Shown here piece after piece: positions 11,140-22,859 of a stretch of DNA of 64,000 nucleotides; position 1 is the first letter of the stretch, and every line of letters starts with the position of its first letter. The notes under the pieces were generated by a model. The model saw only the letters and a list, made by a program, of their open reading frames with translations, was not told the DNA's origin and did not search any database. The DNA lies in contig OX419756.1 of NCBI GenBank assembly GCA_948567375.1, forward strand, positions 74,626,552 through 74,690,551, read 5' to 3'. Source of the stretch: Lunularia cruciata. Its lineage: Eukaryota > Streptophyta > Marchantiopsida > Lunulariales > Lunulariaceae. Made by a program: the position numbers and the translations under genes.

Positions 11140-11417
11140 TGTTCCTACAATAAGATTTCATAAAGATTCCCTCCAATTAACGATAGTTTGACCAACAAGA
11201 TAGGATCAGAATCGACATGTCACCCATGCATGCAACTAATCTGAAGGTAGAGTTCATTGACATGTCACCAATCCACGTATCTAATCCAAGGGTGAGGTTT
11301 CCTTTGGAGGAGTCCCCCTTGCTATATAATACAGTCAAGGTGCTCCTTTGGGGCATTGAGAGATTGAGTGCAAACCTTTGTGTTTGTCTTAAGATCTCCT
11401 ATCCTTGGAAGATTACA
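11140..11417 (+). mobile_element. Family A LTR, 5'-truncated fragment
   Basis: This matches the 3' part of the family A LTR defined at 53025-53823. It holds the two GACATGTCACC-type blocks, a CTATATAATA promoter box at about 11321-11330, GGTGCTCCTTTGGGGCATTGAG, and a terminal CCTATCCTTGGAAGATTACA ending at 11417. About 450 bp of the 5' LTR are missing. It lies 160 bp from the RT relic at 11580, in the same arrangement as the A LTR and RT tail at 53823/54050. Confidence 0.75.
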
Positions 11418-11579
11418 AGAACCCAAAAACTCAACTATCAATTTTAAGTGTGGATCCCTTCCCGCACTTATGAACTGCAAAAATCTGGCAAGGTTGTCAT
11501 GGCATTGGGAGAAACTCTTGATTCACAACAGTAGGGTTGGGGTCTTCTTTTATGAAGGAAGTACATAGTGATTCCCTCA

Positions 11580-13870
11580 AAGTTTCAAATTCTGATCCAA
11601 AAGTTAGAAAGAAAAAGGCGACCACATAGTTAACTAAAAGAATGGGAAGATCTTATCAAGCCATACAAGGAAGAAACAAATGGGGCTCAGCCTCAATAGT
11701 ATCAATATGAGAAACCTGCACTGCTGCACCTAAGATATCGAAGCTAAGTGGGTCATAAGGTCTACAAACTAATGGAGCATCCAAAGAAACATTACCTAGT
11801 GTGATTGCTCTCCTATGGATTGCACTAGCCAATGCTCTCTATAGAGCAATGGACAAATGTTGTCTAAAGTATGCTAAAAGTATGAGAGTGAGAGTGGTAC
11901 CCCTGACCTCCAATATGATAAGCTCTCATGCATTCCTTGACAAATGTGTCAAATGTCATGTCCATCATTCCATATAGCTCCAAGGCTTGAGGAACAAAGA
12001 AGTGACCTCACTACACACCTCTACACTTGGAGACCTTGTACGTTGTTGCTCTACTTGCTGCCCATCTAGGGAGATGAGTAATCATTCTTTCCAAAATTAC
12101 ATCATGCATAGGTTCTGTAACCACAACATCTGTTACTACCACTTGATCATCTTGGCCCAAGTATAAGTCTACTGTGACACGTGTCATCTATAAAGCATAT
12201 GAGTGCTCCCTCCAAGCAAGGTATCCACTCTTTGGTGCCATATCAAACACTATATTCCTGATGGCATCATGGGTAGCTATCCTCTTTCCTCCAAAGGGAC
12301 ATAATTTCATATGGATCATTATTGCATCTATTGTAGAACCACACTCACAAGGGAGTAATGAAGATGCAAATGGGTGGACAAAACCTAGGCGGAATCTCAT
12401 CATTGTAAAGAAGCTAGTGCAGTTTTGAATGCCCTAATGCATGGTCAAGCTAGGATCCAAGAGCCTATACCATTGCTAGAGCAAGAGCAAAGACATGTTC
12501 TAGTGGCCCAAGGAATGGACAGGTCAACTAAGAGAGAATGTAGCGTATGCTAACACTATTGCTCCATCAAGGAAGACTACAAACCTCTAGTCCAATCTAA
12601 TGACAGTGAAGCAAAGGATGGAAGGTCTTCTCATGCTTGTGGGGATAAATTATCTCTCATTTGCTGGAATAAAATCTAAAGAGAAAAGGATAACTCCTCC
12701 AGCTTGATCACATATGTCTCCCAAATTTGCCTATTAGCAACGACAAAATGGGAGGAAAATAGGGGTGCCAAGAGAGAGCCTAACTATCCAAAAACTCTAT
12801 AAGTGCAGTCTCCTCCATAAATAATAGGCCTATCCCTCTGCACAAGATTGGTAGAGATGTTTGTCTATTGCCATGTCCCATATCACACATTCAAATGTCC
12901 TTGGTCCAATGATATCACCAAAGACTCCCGTAATCCTTCTATCAAAAGCTCTCAAATGTGATACAAAGGTCAAGGAAGGAGGAACCATGGAAAGAAGTTA
13001 TGTCAATTGATGGAAAATGCTAAAGTTGCTAAAGGAGAGTATACAAAATGCCACATATGGATCTCCTAATAAAGGAAGATCATCCACATAGAGAATATCC
13101 TCTGCAATGGCAACATTTAAGAAGCATGTGATAAAATCCAAAAATCCTACTAGCACTCTAAGAATATGTTGTCCATCTATAGGTGTGATACATCCCTCTA
13201 GAAGTTCAAGGCTCTAGAAGGGAAGGAATACCTAAAAGGAACCATGCTCTACACTTTAACACCATGACTCTCAAGCCTACAAGATGTAGCTTGATACTCA
13301 AAGACTTGCCTTATCTGATCTAAAAGGCCCACAATGTATGTATCATTTACCAAGGAGGGAAATACATAACCTAACATGGCCAAAGTAGTAAATAAGAGAG
13401 CTCTGAAGTGAGCCATGGTAAATAAAGGTACCCCTAAAGGATCTTCTGGTTGTATACCAACAATTGACTCCAAGATAATGACTCCCTCCTATGACCAACC
13501 ATGTTGGTAGTAAAGGGAAGCATGTTATAGAATGACCAACATGAAAGGAATAAGAATCACCAAGGACCCACCAGCCTCCCTAAGCTCTATAAAGATGGAT
13601 GCCTAAGAGAAGCTATCACAAGCATCCTCAATATCCACCTATAGGACGATACACTTTGGATGGATATCTATTAGTGTTATGATGCCTACACATAGGTGAT
13701 AATCCAATGTCAACATACTAATAGTAGAAATCATAAGGATAGGTTTTTCCCATGATGATACAAATTGGAACTGACTAGAAATGTAGATCAAGTGTCATTA
13801 TGTCACTAGTTGCCTATTCTTGCCTATTTAACCTCTTGGGCAAAAACCATTCCTAAAAGAGGTTAGGGAT
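11580..13870 (-). pseudogene. Non-LTR-type reverse transcriptase with restriction-like endonuclease tail (relic)
   Basis: Read on the minus strand through several stops and frameshifts, this encodes an RT polyprotein relic. Seen in order: finger-like QFQFVSSWE (about 13774), motif A VDIEDACDS (13613-13640), ELREAGG, motif B QPEDPLGVPLF (about 13420-13455), motif C VFPSLVNDTYIVG (about 13330-13365, degenerate xxDD), and a thumb with DDLPLLGDPYVAFCIL (about 13040-13090). A Cys/His motif C-x-C-x9-H-x3-C follows at 12296-12348, with GGKRIATHDAIRNIVF just after it. Then come RVTVDLYLG and VVVTDVVVTEP (about 12115-12178) and FVPQALELYG (about 11970-12000). An RT followed by a Cys/His motif and a D...DVxVxxP core fits RLE-type non-LTR retrotransposons (R2/CRE/NeSL/Utopia-like). 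No LTRs are seen. The RT call is fairly firm; the RLE assignment is inferred. Confidence 0.68.
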
Positions 13871-13899
13871 ACTCATAGTGGTATCCTACAAAAAAGAGG

Positions 13900-15740
13900 A
13901 ATTAATGACCACTCAAATGATTGATCTAAATTAACATGCCCTTGACAATGGTAGCACATTTCATGTAGAAGGCCTTTTCCTCCTAAAGAGCCTCTTTTAC
14001 CTTGGTTGCTAGTCCCTTCACATAGGTATATTTCACCCAAAAGGTCAATTTTTAGGCCAAAGGTCGGTTTTCAGCCCAAAGGTTCTTTCACCTTGACGTT
14101 ATCACTAATTGTGTGCATCTCTTCCCAAAACATGCAACCCCAATGAAATCCAAAATCAACTATCTACTTGGCTTTTCAATTCCGTGGTACTCTCAATGCT
14201 CTATTGTTCCCAGAATCTTTCCTTACATTGACTTGCTTGTTCAAAATGTCAAGGTAACTTCCTTGATAATGTGAACATTTCTTACCTAAGTACTCAAGCA
14301 CTCCTTCTTGCTAAATGTCAAGAGTTACTTCCTCAATTAAATGTAAATTTCATAAGCAAGTACTCAAACATACACTCATGTTGCAAGATTCATCATCTCT
14401 ACTCAACTAAGGATGCAAACAATGACTTACGCAAAAGCAATCCAACACAAAGGTTTATAAGAGATGTTTGAGCTAAATAATTCATTCATGAAAGAAGTGA
14501 ACATCACTTTTGTGGGTTGCAATCCATATATACAATTTCCTAACTAATGATTGAAGAAGATCAATGGTTGAGTATGCACTCAAACTCCTAATTACTCTTA
14601 TTCCACTTAATGGTAATTCTACCTACTGATCTTATCCCAAGTGCAATTAAGAAGTGATTCTGCAACCACTACTAACCACAACTACTCCTGGTTGTTTACT
14701 TTACAAGTAATTACACTCCTGCAACCATTAGCTACAAAACTGGTCCCAAGTCAAAAAATATTTGTGGACAAAAATATACATCGGGAGGAAGGTAGACTTC
14801 AAGGCTAAGGATGTGTTTTATACTTAACTAAATTTCTCCCTATTTCCCTTGAGCTAACAATTATCTTCTTCCTAAATTCTACTATGAAGAGCTAATTTTT
14901 CCTTTCTGAATCTTAATCAGAAATTCTACTTGTTCTTGATACCCCATGATTTCCACCATTAGCACTTTTGTGGCATCTTCAAATTTCTTTGAAGTGTGTT
15001 CCATTAACATGTATGCTAACTATTGAAATTGCTTGTTTGAGTAGATCTTCATGGTAAGGGCATGCACTTAGGATTGGAAATCCCAAACTTTCAACTTCTC
15101 TAGGGAGACTTCTATTATGTCCTTCACAATCTCTTCTAGATGGTCCTATGCCATCTCCATCTTTGCCAAAATGGTTGTCTCTTCCATATTGAACTGGTTC
15201 CTTTAACTCAACCACAATTTCTTTCAAAATGTCTACCTTCTCCTTCTCCAATTTATCCTCCTTCTCTTACAAGGTCTTCACAAGTTTCTTTACTTGGGTG
15301 TCAACTACTTGTAGCTCTTGCTGATGGTAGACTTTTGCTACCAAGAGGGACACCCCTACTTTCTCTACTTCTCTTTTAAGCACATAATCTCTTCTTACTA
15401 GGTTTTTACCTGTTTTTCTAGCTTGAGTCATTGACATGTTTCTTCCTCTTGTAAGTCAGATTGTCTTCCTTAAGGTTGGTTCTTTGTCAATCTCCTTCTT
15501 CAAAGCTTGATTGTCTTCTCTAAGTTTTGCTACCTCATGCACCAAGTCATTACTTTGTTTCCTTGTCTCTAAATATTGACACAAACTTCTTGCAATTCTT
15601 CCCTTGCTTTTGTCTTTTCTTTGGTTACTCCTTGCATGAATTGGTGCAGATGTTGGACAAGGATCACATAGATGGAGAAAAGTTGTTCCATTAATTTGAG
15701 AGCCGGGCCTACCTTGTACATTGTTAGTTAGGAAAGTCAC
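13900..15740 (-). pseudogene. Degenerate coiled-coil ORF (family C type)
   Basis: Minus-strand open stretches at 15740-15456 and 15251-14979 are in one frame and read as charged, heptad-rich sequence (e.g. VHEVAKLREDNQALKKEID and KEKVDILKEIVVELKEP). Downstream fragments near 13990 (KVKEALxEEKAFYMK) resemble phrases of the coiled-coil ORF at 25000-27650 on the plus strand. I read both as the extra ORF of one retroelement family. No enzymatic motif is visible. The 14100-14960 part is mostly stop-rich and unassigned. Confidence 0.45.
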
Positions 15741-16179
15741 ACTACTATAATATGCCTAATGTAACAATATGGAGTTTACAAATGAGTTAGTCAAGACCAA
15801 TGAAGTCACAAATAAGCCAAATTAGCCAAGAATTGTATAGAAGCATCTAGGAAGCTACTTGGTACCTTCCAAGTATCGGGTAATGGGTTTTCCAAGTGGT
15901 GAATTTTAGGATAAAGCTTCTTGGGAAGCTTCTTGACTAGCTTTGTTTGCACACCAATAGATAGCTTCTAGAAGGAAGCTTCTTGGGAAGCTTCTTGACT
16001 AGCATAGCTTGTACACCAAGTAGGCAGCTTCTAGCTTAGCTTGCACTCTAAGAAGGCAGCTTCTAGGAAGCTTCTCAAAAGGCTTGTATGTTCACTATTT
16101 GGTATTTACCAAAGCCCAAGCTCATGCTAGGCATTTAGAGTTTCATTCCTTCAATAGTCCCAATGTGACCTAAACACCT

Positions 16180-17520
16180 TCTTCTTCAAGGAAGGCTTTC
16201 TATTGCATGAGGACCTGATCTATGTTCCAGCCAAAGGTGATCTCCAACTTGTGTGCCTTCAAGAAGCCCATCATTTACCAATAGCTGGTCACATAGGGGT
16301 GGACAAGATCTTGGGTACCCTCCAATGCCAATTGTGGTGGCCCAACATGATACAAGATGTTTGGGAGTTTGTTTGATTGTGTGAGAGTTATCAACGCAAC
16401 AAGGTCAATAACCAAAAGCCGAGTAGACTCCTTCAGCCACTTCCCATTCCAATTGCTCGTTGGGAACATGTGAGCTTAGATCTCATCACCTCCTTGCCCA
16501 AGACAAAACAAGGTCATACAACAATTGTGGTCTTTGTGTATAAGCTTAGTAAGCAAATCCATTTCAACAGTTGATACTGTGGATGCTCCAACCTTGGCGC
16601 AACTCTACTTTGAGAATGTATTCAAACATCATGGGATGCTACATGTACTCATCTCTGACCGTGATCCTCGCTTCACCGGAAAGTTTTGGCAAGCACTCTT
16701 CTAGATACTTGGCACCAAGCTTGCTTTATCCACAGCCTATCATCTTCAAACTGATGGACAAACTAATCGTGCAAATCACACCTTGGAAGATATGCTTTGT
16801 GCCTTTGTCAATGTTCACCATACCAATTGGGATGAATGTCTTGCAGTTGCGGAGTTTACATACAACAATTCTAAACAAGCAAGCACTGGATTCTCTCCTT
16901 TCTTTCTCAATCTTGGCCAAGATCCACTTGTCCCAGATTCTCTTCTTGCTTCTCTTCCATCTTAGGTCCATCATACTTCAACCTTCTTGACCACCATCTC
17001 AAAATCTTTCCAACAAGCCAAATCTCACCCCCTTGTTGCTCAAAATTGTCAAAACAATATGCGTACCACCATCGACATGATCTCACCTTTGAAGTTGGTG
17101 ATAAAATTATGCTATGCTCTGGTAATCTACCTCTCCCACTTGATACCCAAGTTTCTAAACTTGCCCCTAATTGGATAGGACCTTTTGATGTCACTCAAAT
17201 TGTCTCTCTTGTTGCTTATCGACTTGCCTTGCCTTGTCATATGCATATCCATCATGTTTCCAAGTCGAAACTCTTTGTTCCTAACCCTTCTTCTTTTTCC
17301 TCTTGAGTCCAACCTCCTCCTCCCCCTATCCCTATCAATGATCATGAGGAGTACGAAGTTGATCATATCCTTGCGCGTTGCCACATCCAACAAGGATGCT
17401 GACAACATATGGAGTACAAGGTCCTTTGGAAAGGGTATCCCCTTTATGATGCCACATAGGAACCTCTTTCTTACCTCCAGAATGCACAGAAGGCCATCCA
17501 AGAGTTTGAAGCTTCAATGG
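16180..17520 (+). pseudogene. Gypsy integrase with C-terminal chromodomain (relic)
   Basis: Frames switch several times. Seen: a zinc-finger remnant with HLPIAGHIGVDKILG and CESYQRNK (about 16270-16395), the core start WEHVSLDLITSLPKTKQGH (16464-16518), ISDRDPRF (about 16650-16675), QTDGQTNRANHTLEDML (about 16748-16800) and NWDECLAVAEFTYNNSKQAS (about 16828-16890). A GPF/Y-like segment follows (LAPNWIGPFDVTQIVSL, 17161-17210), then a chromodomain remnant with YEVDHILARCHIQQG and EYKVLWKGYP (about 17350-17450). In related chromoviruses the chromodomain targets heterochromatin. Non-functional here. Confidence 0.8.
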
Positions 17521-17555
17521 CGACGAGGATGTCACCAACTAGCGGTGGGAGAATA

Positions 17556-17919
17556 TGTAACAATATGGATTTTAGCAACGTAGTTAGTAAGGCTAACGAA
17601 GTAGAGAATAAGCCAAATTTATTTAGAATATTCCAAAAGCATCTAGGAAGTTTCTTGGGAACCTTTTGACTAGGTAACTTGTGCCCCAAGCAGGTAGCTT
17701 CTAGAAGGAAGCTTCTTGAGAAGCTTCCTAGTTAACTTGGCTTACACTCTAAGAAATCGGCTCAAGGAAGCTTCTTGAGAAGCTTCTCAAGAGCCTTGTA
17801 TGCTACCTATAGATACCAAAGCCAAAGCTCATGCTAGGCATTCGGAGTTTTCCCATATTCAAGCATCCCAATGTGAACTTCCATTCTCCTATTTCTCTCC
17901 TCGGTTTTGGTCTTTTACA
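17556..17919 (+). repeat. Family B 3' LTR
   Basis: 364 bp, TGTAACA...TCTTTTACA, preceded by the purine tract GCGGTGGGAGAATA, a polypurine-like primer. It has GAAGCTTC palindromic modules near 17707-17795 and a degenerate TATA (CTATAGATACC). Confidence 0.85.
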
Positions 17920-18611
17920 ATGGGCATTATGAATGGAGAGTTCTATCTTTGAAACTCATTAATGCTTTGACAATTTTCATGAATTAAATGCATTAGATGT
18001 TGGATGGTCTATTGGATTAATACATGGTGATGTTCTTGGATAATATTTTAATCTATAGCAAGACAGAGGTAGAACACACAAATTACATGCTAGAAGTCTT
18101 AAGATGATTACATCAATGAGAGTTTTATTGCAAGAAGTCAAATTGTGCCTTTTGGCAAAAGGAAGTTACCTTCTTGGATCAAAAGGTCTCATTGGAGGGG
18201 ATTCAAGATGGAAAAAAAGAAAATCAAAGCCATTACTAATTGGCTTACTCTAAAGGAAGCCATAAAAGTGTGGGCATTCAATAGATTAGCAAGTTTTTTC
18301 CAACAGTTCATCCACTACTATATTCATGTGGCTGCACCATTGACCAGTCTCTTGGGGAGGACCTCAAGCTTTTAGTGGACTACCAAGCACAAAGATGCAT
18401 TCTAAAAGTTGAAACATATGGTGTCTTCAAGATCCATACTTCAACAAGTGATTGTATCATCCTCAACTACCTTGTGGGGTTGATTTCAATGCTTTGTTGC
18501 AGCAAGAATTTTAGATGGCTTGCATCCCATTGCTTTTTTGTCTTGTTGACTAAACTTTGCAAAAAGGAATTACTATTTGAGATCAAAACAACTAGCTATG
18601 GTATATACCAC

Positions 18612-19345
18612 TATAATACCAATAGCTAGACATATTAGCTGTTGGTGAAAATTGACTTGGTAACATATAGAAGCATTTTATATATGGTAGGGTAGATAGA
18701 TCAAATAGAGGTGTCACCAAAGAAGATTTATTAATTGGGCAAAAGCCAAAAATAGCTTGAAAACTTCATACCAATAGCTAGACATAGTATCTAGAGGTGA
18801 AATTTGGCTCCATAACATCTAAAAGGATGTTATGTACAATGGGCTAGGTAGATCAAAGAGAGGTGCCACCAAAAGAGGACTTCTACTAATAGAGCAGGAG
18901 CCAAAAATAGCTTGAAAAATTTAGAGTCAATTTCAAAGGCTTAAATGGATGAATTAGGCCTTGAAAATATGCAAACCTCCCCCCCCCCCCTCCCCTACAA
19001 CTCCTGATTAGAGGAACAGCTTGCCTTCCTTCCTCCCAGGTTTGTCTTATCAAAAGCTTTCCAATGGTATCTCACCTATGCAACTCTAGTCAAAGATGAT
19101 TTGACCCACCATATAGGATAAAAAATGACATGTCACCCATGCATGCAACTAATCTAAAGGTAGAGATTGATGACATGTCACCTATCCATGTATCTAATCC
19201 AAGGATGGACCTTCCTTTGAGGAAGCACTCTTTGCTATATAATAAAGTCAAGGTTCTTCTTTGGGTGCATTGAAGGTTGAGTGTGAATGTGTGTGTTTCT
19301 TCTTTTGTGTTTTCTCTTCAAGTCTCCTATCCTCAAAAGATTATA
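18612..19345 (+). mobile_element. Family A solo LTR nested in family B
   Basis: Starts TATAATACC (TG mutated to TA) and ends AAAAGATTATA. Flanks ACCAC/GCCAA are a degraded 5-bp target-site duplication. The first ~152 bp are tandemly duplicated (CCAATAGCTA at 18619 and 18771), as in the solo LTR at 53025 but not in the minus-strand A copies. It contains a 13-nt C tract at about 18979, a TATATAATAAAG box near 19235, and the family's GACATGTCACC blocks. Confidence 0.85.
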
Positions 19346-21011
19346 GCCAACAAGGTATAGAGGCATTATCTCTGGCAAAAAAAGTGATCATGCAAACCAA
19401 TTACAAACTCTTGTTGTAGACATTACATTTGGAGCACATAAAGAGTAGAGATCATCGGGAGGAAAAACTATAAACTTTTTGACATCAAACTTTAGTACAA
19501 ACCCAAAAGGTTCCATATCATCCTCGATACCCTATCATGACAACTTGAATTGAAAACTCTTCCTCTCATCATAACAACACTTACAATAGTGTCAATTGAC
19601 TCAAAAGTCCAAATTGAGTTTAAGATCACTTTACAACAAGACTCCTTCTTTCAGATGGTACGAGGTCATCTTATAGCACACAATAAAGTATAAAACACTC
19701 TATTCTTTGAGGAAGGCACTCTATTTTATGAGAAACAGATCTATGTTCTAATCAAGGGTGATCTATGACTTGTGTGCCCTCAAAAAGCCCATGACTTAAA
19801 AGTCAGTTGTCACATGGTTGTGGACAAGATCTTGGGTACCCTACAACACCAATGGTGGTGGCCCAGCATGGCACAAGAGTTTCAAGAGTTTTTGAGAGCC
19901 ACCAATACAACAAGGCCATTAACTAAAAATTGAGTGGACTCCTTCAACCAATTCCCATCCCATCTGCTTGATGGGAACACATGAGCTAGACTCATCACAT
20001 CCTTGCCCAAGACAAAATAAGGTCATACTACAATCATGATTTTTGTTGATAAGCTTAGTAAGAGAATCCATTTGGCACCAACCTTTGACATAGTTGATGC
20101 TTCAACATTAGCCTAGATCTACTTCAACAATATCTTCAAGCATCATGGAGTACATCATGTACTCATCTTTGACCATGATCCTTAATTCACCAAAAAAATT
20201 GGCAAGCACTCCTCTAACTACTTGGCTCTAAGCTTGCTTTGTCCAGAGCCTACCATCCTCAAATTGATGGACAATCAAATGTGAAAATTGCACCTTCAAG
20301 GATATGCTTCATGCCTTTGTTAATGTTCATCATACCAATTAGGATAAATATCTTGTAGTTGTTGAGTCTGCCATAATAACTCCAAGCAATCAAGCACCAA
20401 ATATTCTCTCTTCTTCTTTAATTTGGCCAAGACCTACTTGTTCTAGATTCTCTTCTTGCTCCTCCTCCATCTCATGTCCCTCACACTTCCACCTTCTTGA
20501 CCACAATATTCTAATCCCTACAAGAAGCCAAATCTCATCTCCTTGTTGCTCAAAATTGTCAAAAAAATACGTGGGCTAACATCATCATGATCTTACCTTT
20601 CAATTTGGTAATAAAGTCATGCTTTCTTTTAGTAACCTACCCCTCCCACTTGATACCCAAGTTCATAAACTTACTCTTAATTGGATAGGTCCATTTGATA
20701 TCATCCAAACCATTTCTCTTGTTGCTTATAGACTTGCATTGCCTTGTCATATGCAAATCCACCTTGTCTTTCATGTTTCAAAGTTGAAACCCTTTGTTTA
20801 TAATCCATCTTTCTTTTCCTCTTATGTCCAAACTCCTCCTCCTCCCATCTCTATCAACAATCATGAGTATGAAGTTGATTGTATCCTTGCATGTCATCAC
20901 ATTCAGCATGGCCACCAACAACATATCAAGTACCAAGTCCTTTGGAAAGGGTATCCCCTTCATGATGTAACTCCTTCTCATCTTCACAATGCACAAAGAA
21001 CCATCCAATAG
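19346..21011 (+). pseudogene. Gypsy RNase H-integrase-chromodomain (relic)
   Basis: Continuation of the interrupted B element. Positions 19355-19560 match the RNase H end (the DIKL...DALS region). Positions 19760-20480 match integrase, with frequent stops. Positions 20619-21011 are open and read LPLPLDTQV, LNWIGPFDI, and the chromodomain pieces YEVDCILACHHIQHG and KYQVLWKGYPLHD. The intact-looking chromodomain aromatics (Y, W) survive, but the WEP step is altered. Non-functional. Confidence 0.75.
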
Positions 21012-21061
21012 TTTGGAGCTTCCATTATGACAAGGACATCACCAACTAGCAATGGGGAATA

Positions 21062-21553
21062 TGTGACAATATCAAATTTACAAATGAGTTAATCAAGACT
21101 AAAAAAGTAGCAAATAGGCCAAATTAGCCAAGAATTATAAGAATATTCTAGAATTATCTAGGAAACAACTTGGTACCTTCTAAGTATTGGCTAATGTGTA
21201 TGCCAAATAGTGACTTCTAAGAGGAAGCTTCTTGGAAAGCTTCACGGCTAGCTTAGCTTGCATACCAAGTATGTAGCTTCTTGGGAAGCTTCCTAACTAG
21301 CTTAGCTTGCATGCCAAGTAGGCAACTTCTAAAAGGTATCTTCTCAAGAAGCTTCTCAAGAAGCTTCTCAATTAGCTTAGCTTACACTCTAAGAAAGTAA
21401 CTTTTAGGAAGCTTCTTGAGAAGCTTTTTAAGAGCCTTGTATGTTCCATATAAATACCAAAGCCCAAGCTCATACTAGGCATTTGGATTTTTCCTCATTT
21501 GAGAGTCCCAATGTGGTCTTCCATTCTCTTCTTTCTCTCCTTGGTCTCTTACA
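21062..21553 (+). repeat. Family B 3' LTR, expanded form
   Basis: 492 bp from TGTGACAATATC to GTCTCTTACA, preceded by CAATGGGGAATA. It is about 130 bp longer than the other B LTRs because the AAGCTTCTTGNGAAGCTTC palindromic modules in U3 (21220-21440) are multiplied. TATA-like ATATAAATACC at about 21449. Confidence 0.82.
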
Positions 21554-22720
21554 TATAGGGTAGTAATGTGTTGGGAAGAGTAGCCATTCTAACTTCTTTA
21601 GCAACCTCATGCCAATATAAAAGTGCAAGATGAATGGAGAGAGAAAATTGTTTCTTCTATGTGTCTAGAATTGCTTTGTCAATTCCTGGGCATGATAAAA
21701 AAATATCTTTGTCCAATCCTTTGATCTAACTTCATGTAACAATTGGAATAAGGTGGCCTGCCCATTGTTGACAAAAGTTGTCCTCACTAATTTAAAGAGC
21801 TCATGAGCAAGGTCACCATGGTATGCTTGTTAGGATCATTATACCCATTTAGCTTCCAACCATTTCGTATCTTGGCATACCTTATGAGGCGTTGAATTTC
21901 CTTATTATCTCCTCCATCCAATCAAGCGTGTTACAATGCAAGTTGATGAAGTATGGATTCTTTTTCTCTTTAATCCCCAACACCATTGGGAGACAAGTAA
22001 TATCCCAAATCAACAACAAGAATTCCAAATGCTTGGAATTCAAGTACTCCATGTAGCAATAATATGCCCATTTCTTCACTCTCAAAGAATGTAAGGTAAT
22101 TGTGGCTGGAAGTTTCTTCTTCTTTGGAGAAATCTTGTTACCTAGCTATTCAAGATCCAATTCACTCAATTGCCTTTGCACTCTCTTGCTCCCAATCACC
22201 TGCTCACAATCTCTTGTGCTAAACCTCAAGACTTAAGACTCTATCCAACAAGATCACTTAATGCATCTCAATAAATTGCCTTGTGAATATTGGAGATGAC
22301 ATGAATTGAATTGATTGAAACTTACCTTCTCCCAAGTGATGAGATATTTATACTCTTTCAATTAGCCTATTTTTTAGTGGTTGTTAGTGGTGACACATCA
22401 ATTGTTCCTACATGTGTAAAGTGGCACAAGGACTAATGGTGACCAAAACCAGTTCTTCCTCCTATGGGGTAGCAATTACTTGTGGGAAGTCAAACTATTA
22501 AAGATTGATGGCCAAAATGCTAACATTGCAACCAATACCCATGATCATGATAGTGTGCATGGTATTTTGTTGGGACTATCCTACTCCAATGATATCTTCT
22601 CTTAGTATTGATTGCATGTTTAGTGTATTTTCTTGGGCAATTAGGGTACAAGCCTTAAGTCCTAATTACTAATATTATTCTTATCTGGGTACTTAACTAA
22701 TTGCAAGAAAGTCTACATAG
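21554..22720 (-). mobile_element. Family C 3' region with extra ORF (minus copy)
   Basis: Read on the minus strand this follows the family C integrase. It contains an AT-rich spacer with a GAGTATAAATATC box (about 22345). Beyond it is an ORF whose clearest part is 22085-21882: VKKWAYYCYMEYLNSKHLEF, then LPMVLGIKEKKNPYF and LDWMEEIIRKFNAS. The same spacer and ORF start recur inverted at 24190-25000. The ORF has no recognised family. It may be a 3' accessory ORF like those reported in Tat-type gypsy elements, or an ORF within a long LTR. Confidence 0.5.
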
Positions 22721-22859
22721 AGAGACATAAAGTGGGCTACCTCATGCTCCTTCCTTAGATGTGAGCATCTCAATGAATTGGGATCAAGCTTGCATTTGAG
22801 GTTAATCATAATACCTATGGAATTGCCATCCATTCACACAAGTGGCAAACAAGCTACCT

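Larger units (their letters stand above)
15760..17919 (+). mobile_element. Family B gypsy element, internally deleted
   Basis: The unit starts TGTAACAATATGGAG at 15760 (5' LTR to about 16175) and ends with a 3' LTR at 17556-17919 (TGTAACA...TTTTACA). Between the LTRs only the integrase and chromodomain remain. The 5' LTR runs directly into sequence that in the full copy (46254-51760) lies near 50008, so primer site, gag, protease and RT are deleted. The flanking pentamers (CCTAA / ATGGG) do not match, and 17920 continues at once into RT sequence of another B copy, so the ends are rearranged. Confidence 0.82.
17920..21553 (+). mobile_element. Family B gypsy element, 5'-truncated, interrupted by an A LTR
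   Basis: Begins inside the RT with a match to the 48963-49110 segment of the full copy (GGTGATGTTCTTGGATAATAT ~ FLDD region). It continues through RNase H, integrase and chromodomain to a 492-bp 3' LTR (21062-21553). A family A LTR (18612-19345) splits the RNase H region: GGTATATACCAC before it and CAAGGTATAGAGGC after it are contiguous in the copy at 49650-49670. All frames carry stops. Confidence 0.82.
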
